DNA from: Lachnospiraceae bacterium
Lineage (GTDB): Bacteria > Bacillota > Clostridia > Lachnospirales > Lachnospiraceae
NCBI GenBank assembly: GCA_017624855.1
Contig: JAGAMF010000006.1
Coordinates: forward strand, 28,519 to 92,518
Direction of reading: 5' to 3'
Length of the DNA stretch: 64,000 bases
Of this stretch, positions 36,622-45,226 are shown piece by piece. The translations under genes and the position numbers were made by a program. The notes beneath the pieces were generated by a model that was given only the letters and a program-made list of their open reading frames with translations, ran no database searches and had not been told where the DNA came from. Positions within the stretch are counted from its first letter, which is position 1, and the number at the start of each line of letters is the position of its first letter.

Positions 36622-37497
36622 ATGAAAGTGGCAAGCGACTTTCGAAGAGAAGCAAGAGAAGCATTAAAAGGGAATTGGGTTATTGCTACGATAATCGGTC
36701 TGGTAAGCACGGTATTGGGTGTCAACACGATTTTTGCGGCAAACGGATATAGTTTGGACATGGATACAGAGGGACTTGGTCAGATACTTGCGGAAGTTCC
36801 GGAAGAAACTGCCATGGCGATTTTGGCGTTTGTAGCGGTTTTTACAAGTATTATAGCTATTTTGAATATTATTATTTTCTTTGTTGCAGGACCTTCCACT
36901 TTGGGATATGTTAAAATTAATTTGGATATGTTAGACGGCAAAAAGCCTGAATTTGTTGATTTGTTCTCCGGATTTAAGAGATATAAAGAAGGCTTTTTGA
37001 TGCATTTTGTGAGATTGTTGTTTATCGGATTGTGGATTCTCGCGTATGTCGGAGGTGCAATTGTTTTGGGTGTTATTTGTGCATTCATCAGCAGACCTCT
37101 TGCTATGGGCGTTACTGTTATTGCCAGCCTAGTTGCAGCTGCTTTGATTATTGTAAAATATTATGATTATGCCTTAGCACCGTATATTGTTTATGAATAT
37201 CCTGAAATCGGTGCAAGAACCGCTTTGCAGAAATCCAAGCAGTTGATGGATGGTAACAGATGGCGTTTGTTCTGCCTTATGTTCAGTTTTATCGGATGGT
37301 CGTTATTGGCAGCATTTTTCACCTTTGGAATCGGATTCTTGGTTTTAAAACCTTATCAGGAGGCCGCGTATGCAGCGTTCTATCGTCAGATTATGACGGA
37401 GAGAAACCGCTCTTATCGTCTTAACATCAAAGATGAAAACGACGGTGAAGTGAAAGAAGTGGAAAGCGTAGTAACCAATTACAGATGGAATTACTAA
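36622..37497 (+). CDS. DUF975 family membrane protein
   Basis: 291 residues from the ATG at 36622 (GGGAGG upstream). DUF975 hallmarks: RREAREALKGNWVIATIIGL at the start, the GPSTLGYVKINLDMLDGKKP loop (about 92-111), FSGFKRYKEGFLMHFV, and SKQLMDGNRWRLFCLMFSFI with a closing helix and PYQEAAYAAFYRQ. About six membrane segments. Function unknown; these proteins recur in Clostridia and Lactobacillales. Confidence 0.85.
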   Translation: MKVASDFRREAREALKGNWVIATIIGLVSTVLGVNTIFAANGYSLDMDTEGLGQILAEVPEETAMAILAFVAVFTSIIAILNIIIFFVAGPSTLGYVKINLDMLDGKKPEFVDLFSGFKRYKEGFLMHFVRLLFIGLWILAYVGGAIVLGVICAFISRPLAMGVTVIASLVAAALIIVKYYDYALAPYIVYEYPEIGARTALQKSKQLMDGNRWRLFCLMFSFIGWSLLAAFFTFGIGFLVLKPYQEAAYAAFYRQIMTERNRSYRLNIKDENDGEVKEVESVVTNYRWNY

Positions 37498-37518
37498 AAA
37501 GTGACATTTTATAGATTG

Positions 37519-37563
37519 TCTCCCGAATATCGGATGTATGTCCGATGTTTGGGAGATTTTTTT
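37519..37563 (+). terminator. Intrinsic terminator
   Basis: TCTCCC (37519-37524) with GGGAGA (37551-37556) encloses an inner ATCGGA/TCCGAT stem; a T run follows. Confidence 0.87.
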
Positions 37564-37597
37564 GTAAAAAGCATTGCAGGCTTTTAGAAGAATGATA

Positions 37598-37626
37598 TTG
37601 ACAGAATCAAAATAATTGAATATAAT
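37598..37626 (+). promoter_or_regulatory. Consensus sigma-A promoter of the gpx-ohrR operon
   Basis: TTGACA (37598-37603) and TATAAT (37621-37626) with exactly 17 bases between: a perfect consensus promoter whose -10 element is the left end of the operator palindrome. Confidence 0.88.
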
Positions 37627-37650
37627 TTAATTGAACTCAATTAAATTATA
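37621..37650. promoter_or_regulatory. OhrR-type operator, 30-bp perfect palindrome
   Basis: TATAATTTAATTGA, then AC, then the exact reverse complement of the first arm. It covers the -10 element and the transcription start. The AT-rich AATTGA/TCAATT core resembles operators of OhrR/MarR proteins, and such a regulator is encoded in the operon. Confidence 0.75.
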
Positions 37651-37676
37651 AATTTGAATTATTAGGAGGTAGGAAA

Positions 37677-38153
37677 ATGTCAATTTATGATTACAAAGTA
37701 AAAGATACAAACGGAGAAGAAATTTCATTATCAGCATATGAAGGAAAAGTGCTTTTGATTGTTAATACAGCTACCGGTTGCGGTTTTACGCCTCAGTACG
37801 AGGGATTGCAGAATTTATATGAAAAATACGGAGAGCAGGGATTGGAAATTCTTGATTTTCCCTGTAATCAGTTCGGACATCAGGCGCCGGGCAGCGAATC
37901 GGAGATTATGGATTTTTGTCAGGTGAATTATGGTGTTACTTTTAAGCAGTTTGCCAAGGTGGAAGTCAACGGCACCAATGAAATTCCGCTCTACACATAT
38001 TTAAAAGAACAAAAGGGCGGTGTTATGGGCAAAAAAATCAAATGGAATTTTACAAAGTTTTTGGTAGACCGTGAAGGGAATGTGATTGGTCGTTTTGCAC
38101 CTACCGTTAAGCCGGAAGAACTGGAGGATAAGATTAAGGAGGTGTTATCATGA
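37677..38153 (+). CDS. Glutathione peroxidase-family thiol peroxidase
   Basis: 158 residues. Motifs: VNTATGCGFTPQYEGLQNLY with the peroxidatic Cys at residue 35, LDFPCNQFGHQAPGS with the Gln, and KWNFTKFLVDREG with the Trp/Asn pair of the active site. It has Cys rather than selenocysteine, and like other bacterial members probably uses thioredoxin to reduce hydroperoxides. The start has AGGAGG. It overlaps the OhrR-type gene by four bases (ATGA), which predicts peroxide-inducible control by that regulator. Confidence 0.9.
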   Translation: MSIYDYKVKDTNGEEISLSAYEGKVLLIVNTATGCGFTPQYEGLQNLYEKYGEQGLEILDFPCNQFGHQAPGSESEIMDFCQVNYGVTFKQFAKVEVNGTNEIPLYTYLKEQKGGVMGKKIKWNFTKFLVDREGNVIGRFAPTVKPEELEDKIKEVLS

Positions 38154-38596
38154 GTGATATGGGATATGAAAGTTTGAAATTGGAGAATCAGTTGTGTTTT
38201 CCATTATATGCATGCTCCAGAGAAGTGATTAAGCAGTATAGGCCGCATTTGGATGCACTTGATTTGACTTATACCCAGTATATTACCATGATGGTTTTCT
38301 GGGAAGAGAAGAAGATAAATGTAAAAGAACTTGGGAAGAAGTTGTTTTTGGATTCCGGTACGCTGACTCCCGTATTGAAAAGTCTTGAAAAGAAGGGCTA
38401 TGTGAAACGATATCGTTCCAAAGAAGATGAGCGTGTTTTGATGGTGGAAATAACCGAGACCGGAGAACTTTTAAAAGAAAAGGCGGTTGAGGTGCCGGCG
38501 AAGATGGCCGGATGCGCCGGATTGGAACTTGCGGAGGCTATAGAACTGCGTAGATTACTTGATAAAGTTTTAAGCGGTTTCGCAGAATCGGAATAA
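38150..38596 (+). CDS. OhrR-type MarR family redox regulator
   Basis: 148 residues. The start LKLENQLCFPLYACSREVIK carries the OhrR sensing Cys (residue 16 here) in its usual context, with a further Cys at 22. LTYTQYITMMVFWEEK and the wing DSGTLTPVLKSLEKKGYVKR are the MarR winged helix. Oxidation of the Cys by organic peroxide would release DNA and induce the operon. Translationally coupled to the peroxidase. Confidence 0.88.
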   Translation: MSDMGYESLKLENQLCFPLYACSREVIKQYRPHLDALDLTYTQYITMMVFWEEKKINVKELGKKLFLDSGTLTPVLKSLEKKGYVKRYRSKEDERVLMVEITETGELLKEKAVEVPAKMAGCAGLELAEAIELRRLLDKVLSGFAESE

Positions 38597-38610
38597 ATGT
38601 AATAAAAGTA

Positions 38611-38647
38611 AAAAAGGCTGCCGCATGTGCAAAAGCGGTAGTTTTTT
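38611..38647 (+). terminator. Intrinsic terminator
   Basis: GCTGCCGC (38617-38624) pairs with GCGGTAGT (38635-38642), with an A run before and a T run after. Confidence 0.8.
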
Positions 38648-38784
38648 CGTTGAAAGGGAGAATTTTATAGTTTATGAAAATAGTATATTGCAATATATAA
38701 AAGTACATAAAAATTATACTCACAACTCTGTAATAATGTTATAATATAAGTGTAAAAGATGATCTTTTTCAAAAGGTGACGCCT

Positions 38785-39228
38785 ATGGAAAACCACAGAC
38801 TGATTAACATTTACATTAAAATTCATAACAAAAAGAACATTACAATGGATGATTTGCGCTATTTGGCACAATATGATCCGGAATGCTTTCGAAAAACCTG
38901 CGCAAATGTGGTATACAATATTCCGGAAACAAAGGAAGTGATGGACGGTGCCGTTATGAGTGATTCTTTGCTTGCTGAGACGTTGCAAACAGATTCCGAA
39001 GAGACTAAGGCTATCGGTGAAACAAAGGAATTTGATTTGCAGGCAATTTTGGAAAATATAAAGAAGATGGAAGACGGTAATGTTTTTTATAAAAATGTGG
39101 ATTCTAAACGGGTTAAAAACCTGTTGGGAAATCTTTTTATGGAATTGTTGTTTCCCCATAATGGCAAGGATGCGTTCATTTTTGAAGATGTTGGTGAAGT
39201 GGAACCCAAATTCGATATTAAAGCGTAA
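38785..39228 (+). CDS. Hypothetical protein
   Basis: 147 residues from the ATG at 38785 (AAAGGTG upstream; an in-frame GTG at 38776 is part of that site). Soluble and charged. It begins MENHRLINIYIKIHNKKNIT and contains LRYLAQYDPECFRKTCANVV. No family was recognised. It is bracketed by terminators, so it is a single-gene unit, with a TATAAT element about 40 bases upstream. Confidence 0.6.
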   Translation: MENHRLINIYIKIHNKKNITMDDLRYLAQYDPECFRKTCANVVYNIPETKEVMDGAVMSDSLLAETLQTDSEETKAIGETKEFDLQAILENIKKMEDGNVFYKNVDSKRVKNLLGNLFMELLFPHNGKDAFIFEDVGEVEPKFDIKA

Positions 39229-39255
39229 AAAGCATTTTATACAAAAGTTTAATTT

Positions 39256-39283
39256 AAAGGGTATTTCGGAAATACCCTTTTTT
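39256..39283 (+). terminator. Intrinsic terminator
   Basis: AAAGGGTATTTC-GGAAATACCCTTT with TTTTTT: strong hairpin. Confidence 0.9.
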
Positions 39284-39342
39284 ATTTGGGCTTGATTTGC
39301 TATAATGTATGAAGTGCGTATGAAGAAATAAGGAGAATGTAA

Positions 39343-41652
39343 ATGGGCATTTTGGATAGATTAAACGATCAACAAAAAATAGGTGTAAAAACCATAGATG
39401 GCCCCGTGTTATTGTTAGCCGGTGCCGGCTCCGGTAAAACCAGAGTTTTAACCAACCGTATCGCGTATTTGTTGGAGCATGGTGTGAATCCTTGGAACAT
39501 ACTTGCCATTGCTTTTACAAATAAGGCAGCGGGAGAGATGCGTGAGCGTGTGGATGATATGGTGGGATTTGGTTCTGAGAGCATCTGGATTGCTACTTTT
39601 CATTCCACTTGTGTCAGAATTCTTCGCCGACATATTGACAGATTGGGCTACGATACTAATTTTACAATTTACGATTCTGACGATCAGAAGAGTATCATTA
39701 AGGCAATTTGTAAGCGTGATAATATTGATACAAAGCAGATCAAAGAGCGTACCATTATGGGAGTCATTTCTTCTTGTAAGGATGAGATGATTTCGCCTTC
39801 GGAATATGAGCAGGAGGCCATGGGTAATCGTATTAATCAGCGTATCGCTCATGTGTATAAGGAATATCAGAATACCTTAAAAAAGAATAATGCCCTGGAC
39901 TTTGATGATTTACTGGTTAAGACCGTGGAGCTGTTTCGGAATTGCCCCGATATACTGGAAAGTTACCAGAAGCGTTTTCAGTATATTATGGTGGACGAGT
40001 ATCAGGATACCAATACGGTGCAGTTTGAAATGATTCGTCTTTTAGCGCAGGCCCATCGTAATTTGTGCGTAGTGGGAGATGACGACCAGTCTATCTATAA
40101 GTTCCGCGGCGCAAATATTCGCAATATCCTTGATTTTGAATTTAATTATCCGGATGCTACCGTAATTAAGTTAGAGCAGAATTACCGTTCCACCAAGAAT
40201 ATTCTTGATGCGGCAAATGCAGTAATAAGCCATAATAAGGGCCGTAAAAGCAAAGCCTTGTGGTCTGAGCGGGGAGAAGGTAAAAAGTTGCATTTTCGTC
40301 AATTTGAGAATGCAATTGAAGAAGCACAGTATATTTGTGACGATATCCGTCATAAGGTTCGTACAAAAGAAGCAAGTTATAAAGACTGTGCGGTATTGTA
40401 TCGAACCAATGCTCAGTCCCGTGCCATTGAAGAACAGTTTGTAAGAGATAACATTGCATATCGTCTGGTGGGTGGCACCAACTTTTATGGTCGTAAGGAA
40501 ATCAAGGATGTACTTGCTTATTTAAAAACCGTAGAGAGCGGTAGGGATGATTTAGCGGTTAAAAGAATCATCAATGTACCCAAAAGAGGTATTGGCGCGG
40601 TCAGTATAGAGAAGGCGGAGCGTTTTGCTTCCGAAAATGAAATCAGTCTTTTTGAGGCCTTTGCCCGTGCGGATGAGATTCCTTCGTTGGGTAAAACTGC
40701 GGAAAAGATGAGAGCTTTTACCTCTATGATTCGTGTATTCAGAACCAAAATGCAGGACGGATATTATGATGATTTACCGGAATTGCTTGATGATGTGATT
40801 AAGGGAACCGGTTATTTGGAGGATTTGGAAAACTCCGATGATGAAGATGCAGAGGACAGAATCCAGAATATCGATGAATTGATTACCAAAGCTGCGGCTT
40901 ATGAAGAGAAATATGAGGCAGAGAATCCCGAGGCCGAGCATGGCCCTACTTTGCAGGATTTCCTTACGGAAGTATCTCTTGTGGCGGATATTGACGGAGT
41001 TGACAGCTCTAATGAAAGAGTGCTTCTCATGACCATTCACAGTGCCAAAGGTCTTGAATTCTCACATGTATATCTGACCGGTATGGAAGACGGACTTTTC
41101 CCCGGTTATATGGCCATTACCGCCGAGAATGACGAGGAAATGGAAGAGGAGCGTCGCTTAGCTTATGTAGGTATTACCAGAGCCAAGGATGAGTTGACTT
41201 TAACCTGTGCCAAGGCCCGTATGATTCGCGGGGAAACGCAGTATAATCCTGTAAGCACTTTTGTCAGAGAAATTCCTTCCGAGCTCTTGGAAGGCAATAT
41301 GCCTAAGAAAACGGTGTACTATGAAGAACCTGTAAAATCCGAGTCGGTAGCCTATGTGAAACAAGCGCCTTTTACCGGGTTTAGCAATGTTGGAATGGTA
41401 AAACCCAAGGCAAGTTTGCGCCAACCTGCATCAAAGCCTTATGGGGGCTTATCGGGCCTTACCAAAGGAAGCCAGATGAGTGGAGGCAGTTTTAATTTTG
41501 AAGTGGGCGAACGGGTTCGTCACATAAAATATGGTGACGGAGTGATCGATTGCGTGGAAGTGGCAGACGGAACCACAACGGTTACCGTATATTTTGATAA
41601 GGCCGGCAAGCGTGTATTGAATGCCGCTTTTGCAAGATTACAGAAAATTTAG
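39343..41652 (+). CDS. pcrA: ATP-dependent DNA helicase PcrA/UvrD
   Basis: 769 residues, SF1A helicase used in nucleotide-excision repair, plasmid rolling-circle replication and removal of recombination intermediates. Motifs: GAGSGKTRVLTNRIAYLL (Walker A, about 27-44), FTNKAAGEMRERV, YIMVDEYQDTNTVQ (DEYQD), GDDDQSIYKFRGA, LEQNYRSTKNIL, LLMTIHSAKGLEFSHVY and RLAYVGITRAKDEL. The C-terminal tail ends in the Tudor-like RNA polymerase-binding part (VGERVRHIKYGDGVI). Full length with an AAGGAG ribosome site and a TATAAT upstream. Confidence 0.95.
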   Translation: MGILDRLNDQQKIGVKTIDGPVLLLAGAGSGKTRVLTNRIAYLLEHGVNPWNILAIAFTNKAAGEMRERVDDMVGFGSESIWIATFHSTCVRILRRHIDRLGYDTNFTIYDSDDQKSIIKAICKRDNIDTKQIKERTIMGVISSCKDEMISPSEYEQEAMGNRINQRIAHVYKEYQNTLKKNNALDFDDLLVKTVELFRNCPDILESYQKRFQYIMVDEYQDTNTVQFEMIRLLAQAHRNLCVVGDDDQSIYKFRGANIRNILDFEFNYPDATVIKLEQNYRSTKNILDAANAVISHNKGRKSKALWSERGEGKKLHFRQFENAIEEAQYICDDIRHKVRTKEASYKDCAVLYRTNAQSRAIEEQFVRDNIAYRLVGGTNFYGRKEIKDVLAYLKTVESGRDDLAVKRIINVPKRGIGAVSIEKAERFASENEISLFEAFARADEIPSLGKTAEKMRAFTSMIRVFRTKMQDGYYDDLPELLDDVIKGTGYLEDLENSDDEDAEDRIQNIDELITKAAAYEEKYEAENPEAEHGPTLQDFLTEVSLVADIDGVDSSNERVLLMTIHSAKGLEFSHVYLTGMEDGLFPGYMAITAENDEEMEEERRLAYVGITRAKDELTLTCAKARMIRGETQYNPVSTFVREIPSELLEGNMPKKTVYYEEPVKSESVAYVKQAPFTGFSNVGMVKPKASLRQPASKPYGGLSGLTKGSQMSGGSFNFEVGERVRHIKYGDGVIDCVEVADGTTTVTVYFDKAGKRVLNAAFARLQKI

Positions 41653-41760
41653 AAATATTTCCTATTTTTTCTAAAAATAGGGATAGTAAAATTATGGATT
41701 TCGTGGTATTCTAATTATAGATTTGTTAGGCAATAAATCGTAAAAAGGGAGGTTTGAATC

Positions 41761-42033
41761 ATGAAGAAATTTGAAGAACTTTTAGAATCAGTAAAGTTAA
41801 ACGAGCTTATTAACAGAAAAGAGAAAGAACAGGACGAGAAAGTAAAGAGAACCATCATCTGGGTTTTGGCAATTATCGGTGCTGTAGCAGCGATTGCAGG
41901 TATTGCATATCTTGTATATCGTTATCTTACACCTGATTACTTAGAAGATTTTGATGATGATTTTGATGATGATTTCGATGATGACTTCTTTGATGATGAA
42001 GAAGCAGTTGAAGTTAAAGCTGATGCAAAATAA
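41761..42033 (+). CDS. Small membrane-anchored protein with acidic repeat tail
   Basis: 90 residues. A charged N-terminal helix (1-30) precedes one membrane segment (TIIWVLAIIGAVAAIAGIAY, about 31-50). A tail with three DFDD-type repeats (DFDDDFDDDFDDDFF, about 63-77) follows. Short proteins like this are frequent in Lachnospiraceae without assigned function. It has a GGGAGG ribosome site and ends at a terminator. Confidence 0.65.
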   Translation: MKKFEELLESVKLNELINRKEKEQDEKVKRTIIWVLAIIGAVAAIAGIAYLVYRYLTPDYLEDFDDDFDDDFDDDFFDDEEAVEVKADAK

Positions 42034-42046
42034 ATAAAGGATTCAT

Positions 42047-42077
42047 AAAACGGGATGTGTCACAGCATCCCGCTTTT
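42047..42077 (+). terminator. Intrinsic terminator
   Basis: CGGGATG (42051-42057) pairs with CATCCCG (42066-42072), with A residues before and TTTT after. It also shows that an in-frame GTG at 42057 is not the rlmD start. Confidence 0.78.
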
Positions 42078-42092
42078 GTTGTAGGAAGAGAA

Positions 42093-43490
42093 ATGAAAAA
42101 AGGCGATATTTTACAAGGATATGTAACAAAATGTGATTTCCCCAATAAGGGAAGAGTACAGGTAAAAGAAGAGGACGGAACATTGTCTGAGGTAACGGTG
42201 AAGAATGCGTTGCCCGGCCAGACGGTATCCTGCATGATTAACAAGAAAAAGCACGGGAAAGTGGAAGGAAGACTTCTGGAAGTGGTGGTGCCTGCGGATT
42301 GTGAGATGGCAGCACCTTGTCCGCATGCGGGAATCTGCGGAGGGTGCCTCTATCAGACATATCCTTATGAAGAACAGTTAAAGATTAAGAAGAGCCAGGT
42401 GGAGGATTTGATTCGCCCGGTTTATGAAGCATTCAATATCGGCGATAAGGCTTTTACGGAAGTGTTTGAAGGGATTAAGGCAAGCCCCGTAAGTGAAGGA
42501 TATCGTAATAAAATGGAGTTCTCTTTCGGTGACGAATACAAAGACGGTCCTCTTTCTCTTGGTATGCATAAAAGAGGGAGCTTTTATGATATTGTGTCCG
42601 TAACGGACTGCCGTATTGTGGATGAGGATTATCGCCTTATTCTTGCTGCAACCAAGGAATATTTTACCAAGGAAGGATTACCCTTCTTCCATCGTTTGCG
42701 TCATGAGGGGTATCTGCGTCACCTCCTTGTGCGTAAAGCGGTAAAAACAGGAGAGATTTTAATTGGACTTATTACTACAAGTCAGATGCAGGTGGATTTA
42801 AAGCCTTATGTGGATGCCATTCTTGCATTGCCCTTACAGGGCAGCATTGCGGGCATTGTACATACCGTAAACGATTCCGTGGCGGATGTGGTAAAGAACG
42901 AGGGAACCACACTTTTATACGGCAAGGATTATTTCTATGAGGAGTTATTGGGTCTTCGTTTTAAAATCACTCAGTTCTCTTTCTTCCAGACTAACAGCTT
43001 AGGAGCGGAAGTGTTATACGATACCACAAGAAGCTATCTTGGTACCATGGAAAAAGAAAATCCTACCGTGTTTGATTTATACAGCGGAACCGGAACCATT
43101 GCCCAGCTCCTTGCCCCTGTGGCCGGTAAGGTGGTAGGCGTTGAAATCGTGGAAGAAGCAGTGGAAGCAGCAAAAGAAAACGCTGCCTTAAACGGCCTTA
43201 ACAATTGCGAATTCATTGCCGGCGATGTGTTAAAAGTACTGGATGATATTACGGAAAAACCGGACTACATTATTCTCGATCCGCCCAGAGACGGAATTCA
43301 TCCCAAGGCATTGCAAAAGATTATAGCTTACGGTGTAGACCGAATTGTGTATGTGTCTTGCAAGCCCACCAGTTTGGCGAGGGATTTGGAAGCATTGCTA
43401 CAAGGGGGATATAAGCTGGAGAGAATGTGTTGTGTGGACATGTTTCCCGGCACGGCAAATGTTGAGACGGTAGCATTGCTGAAGCGGTAG
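42093..43490 (+). CDS. rlmD: 23S rRNA (uracil-C5)-methyltransferase, RlmD/RumA family
   Basis: 465 residues from the ATG at 42093 (AGGAAGAG upstream). An N-terminal TRAM domain (GYVTKCDFPNKGRVQVKEED) precedes a four-Cys Fe-S-like motif, C70-x5-C76-x5-C82-x2-C85. The methyltransferase domain has FDLYSGTGTIAQLLAP (SAM), ILDPPRDGIHPKAL and the catalytic YVSCKPTSLARDL (Cys about 423). It methylates a uracil of 23S rRNA. The last codons (VETVALLKR) are also the left attachment repeat of an integrated element, so the gene's 3' end serves as an integration site but the reading frame is kept. Confidence 0.92.
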   Translation: MKKGDILQGYVTKCDFPNKGRVQVKEEDGTLSEVTVKNALPGQTVSCMINKKKHGKVEGRLLEVVVPADCEMAAPCPHAGICGGCLYQTYPYEEQLKIKKSQVEDLIRPVYEAFNIGDKAFTEVFEGIKASPVSEGYRNKMEFSFGDEYKDGPLSLGMHKRGSFYDIVSVTDCRIVDEDYRLILAATKEYFTKEGLPFFHRLRHEGYLRHLLVRKAVKTGEILIGLITTSQMQVDLKPYVDAILALPLQGSIAGIVHTVNDSVADVVKNEGTTLLYGKDYFYEELLGLRFKITQFSFFQTNSLGAEVLYDTTRSYLGTMEKENPTVFDLYSGTGTIAQLLAPVAGKVVGVEIVEEAVEAAKENAALNGLNNCEFIAGDVLKVLDDITEKPDYIILDPPRDGIHPKALQKIIAYGVDRIVYVSCKPTSLARDLEALLQGGYKLERMCCVDMFPGTANVETVALLKR

Positions 43491-43491
43491 G
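43461..43491 (+). repeat. Left attachment repeat (attL)
   Basis: Last 30 bases of rlmD plus one. Begins GTTGAGACGGTA and continues GCATTGCTGAAGCGG. It differs from the right copy at two positions (43472 and 43487). Confidence 0.75.
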
Positions 43492-43593
43492 GTTGTGATT
43501 GAATGAGAAGATTTGTTTGGTGTTAGATCGTAATATGGATGACATATTGGATAGTGTTGTGGATAAAAATAATGTGCGCAGGAGGAAAGCATC

Positions 43594-44247
43594 GTGGAAG
43601 AGAAAAAAGGAGTTATTTACATATTAACCAATCCGTCCTTTCCGGATTATGTAAAAATTGGATATGCGGATGATATAGAACGAAGACTGAATCAACTTAA
43701 TCGAAGCGAATGTATTCCTTTTGCATTTAGGGTTTATGCAATCTATGAGGTGAATTCAAGATTATCTGATTTGAAGATACATGCTATTATTGACAAACTG
43801 AATCCTAATTTACGTTCGATAGATAATTTTAATGGTCAGAAAAGAGTCAGAGAGTTTTATGCTATGTCTGCAGAGGATGCATATTCGATTTTAGAAGCTA
43901 TTGCGGAAATTCATGGATGTACCGATAAACTAATGTTGGTTAATCCAAATGAAGAGGAAATAAAAGCAGAGGAAGCGGCAGAAGAAGTGAAAAAGGAAAG
44001 TCGTACAAGGTCAGCCAACTTTACCTTCTCAGAGTGGGAGATACCGCTTGGTGCGGTGTTGGAATATTATACAGACAACACAATTACTTGCACGGTAGTA
44101 GATGATAGAAAAGTTGAATATAACGGCGAAATTATGAGTCTTACGGGTGTGGCGAAGATAATAACAGGTAAAATTTCAGGAATCGCGGGTCCAAGATATT
44201 TCAAATACAAAGGTGCATGGTTGTGGGATATAGAAGGTCGCAAATAA
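43594..44247 (+). CDS. GIY-YIG/T5orf172-type nuclease with RAMA-like C-terminus
   Basis: 217 residues, GTG start at 43594 behind AGGAGG. The N-terminal domain (about 8-95) is GIY-YIG-like: GVIYILTNPSFPDYVKIGYA with Tyr-Ile-Leu in place of the GIY core, then RRLNQLNRS and REFYAM. A Glu/Lys linker (about 120-140) leads to a domain (about 145-217) with WEIPLGAVLEYYTD and FKYKGAWLWDIE. That domain resembles the RAMA module linked to modified-DNA recognition. Catalytic residues were not confirmed. First gene inside the rlmD element; possible DNA-modification-sensing nuclease. Confidence 0.65.
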   Translation: MEEKKGVIYILTNPSFPDYVKIGYADDIERRLNQLNRSECIPFAFRVYAIYEVNSRLSDLKIHAIIDKLNPNLRSIDNFNGQKRVREFYAMSAEDAYSILEAIAEIHGCTDKLMLVNPNEEEIKAEEAAEEVKKESRTRSANFTFSEWEIPLGAVLEYYTDNTITCTVVDDRKVEYNGEIMSLTGVAKIITGKISGIAGPRYFKYKGAWLWDIEGRK

Positions 44248-44316
44248 TTTTTCAACCAAAAATTTCTGATAATAATAATTATGAATTCTTTTTTTAGGAA
44301 ATTTATTGTTGCAAAA

Positions 44317-44441
44317 AGGTGTGCCAAAAAGTGGAGCCATTTTTCAAAAAGTGACACACCTATATAAATATCAGGGGTTTTAGGGGATTTTGCCCCTGAC
44401 TAGATGCATTTTGGAATGGATATACAAAATGCGTATCTAGT
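44317..44441. other. Cluster of three inverted repeats
   Basis: Three successive hairpins in 125 noncoding bases. AGGTGTG (44317-44323) pairs with CACACCT (44355-44361), TCAGGGG (44371-44377) with CCCCTGA (44393-44399), and ACTAGAT...GCATTTTG (44399-44413) with CAAAATGC...ATCTAGT (44425-44441). It lies inside the mobile element. It could be a terminator complex, an origin of transfer or a recombination site; no class was recognised. Confidence 0.45.
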
Positions 44442-44542
44442 AAAAGATCCCTAGAGAAATGTAAATGATTTAGAGATTTTTTCTTACCGGAATCATTGCT
44501 TTTTCCAATTCATAGTTGTATCATTAAGGCAAGAAGTCATAG

Positions 44543-44788
44543 ATGACTTATCGGACGAAAAGATGCAGAAGCGATTATGGAAGGCGGGAAGCTTTGAACA
44601 AGGAATTTGAATGTTGCTACACATTCCTAGCCGAGATAATGGAGAAGTACGGAGCGCTGGTTTTGCGAGACATTGCCGTAGAGATTCAGTATGAACCAGA
44701 AACTTGGTGTGATGATGCAGAGGGAAAAAGACTTCGGTATGAGGCTTATGCGAGAAGATTTCTGAAACGGTTTGAGAAGGCAACATAA
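44543..44788 (+). CDS. Small hypothetical protein of the element
   Basis: 81 residues if it starts at the ATG at 44543, which lacks a strong ribosome site. A TTG at 44594, behind GGCGGGAAG, would give 64 residues. Contains ALVLRDIAVEIQYEPETWCD and is soluble. No family was recognised. It may be a remnant. Confidence 0.4.
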   Translation: MTYRTKRCRSDYGRREALNKEFECCYTFLAEIMEKYGALVLRDIAVEIQYEPETWCDDAEGKRLRYEAYARRFLKRFEKAT

Positions 44789-44878
44789 GGATTACCGGCA
44801 TCCTACGAGAGTGGGATGTATACATACGATAGAGCGTTCAAAATAATGCATATGGAATATAATTATTAAATTGGATTA

Positions 44879-44917
44879 AACCTCGGTGAAATTTTTTACC
44901 GGGGTTCTTTTTTTATG
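44879..44917 (+). terminator. Intrinsic terminator
   Basis: AACCTCGGT pairs with ACCGGGGTT (one G-U), followed by a long T run. Confidence 0.82.
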
Positions 44918-44928
44918 GGAATAGGTTA

Positions 44929-44957
44929 TTGACTGTAGGTAATAAAAGTCATATAAT
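44929..44957 (+). promoter_or_regulatory. Sigma-A promoter of the HTH-ORF6N genes
   Basis: TTGACT (44929-44934), 17 bases, TATAAT (44952-44957). Confidence 0.82.
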
Positions 44958-44987
44958 TTATTTATGCAATGCATAAAGGAGTGAACT

Positions 44988-45215
44988 ATGGAAGCAAGAG
45001 AAGAATTGAGAAAATTAAGAGAAAGTACCGGTATGAGTCGAAAAGAATTTTGTGAGTACTTTGAAATTCCGTATATGACGGAAACAGACTGGGAATTAGG
45101 GAATCGAAGAGTTCCACAGTATCTTTTACGGTTGATGGCCTATAAGATTGAAAAAGAGAAGTTGGCTGATAAAAGAAATAAGGATGGCAAGAAAGACGAA
45201 GTAACTAATTTATAA
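44988..45215 (+). CDS. Small XRE-like helix-turn-helix protein
   Basis: 75 residues. EELRKLRESTGMSRKEFCEY and FEIPYMTETDWELGNRRVPQ form an XRE-type helix-turn-helix (about 5-45), followed by helical YLLRLMAYKIEKEKL. Expected to be a DNA-binding regulator of the element. It has a strong promoter and an AAGGAG ribosome site. Probably cotranscribed with the ORF6N gene; a palindrome lies between them. Confidence 0.68.
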   Translation: MEAREELRKLRESTGMSRKEFCEYFEIPYMTETDWELGNRRVPQYLLRLMAYKIEKEKLADKRNKDGKKDEVTNL

Positions 45216-45226
45216 TGTATAGATAA

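Noticed and set aside
37677-38153. Selenocysteine-type glutathione peroxidase
   Set aside because: The active-site codon is TGC/TGT cysteine with no in-frame TGA.
42057-42092. GTG at 42057 as the rlmD start
   Set aside because: It lies inside the terminator hairpin of the preceding gene; the ATG at 42093 has its own ribosome site.
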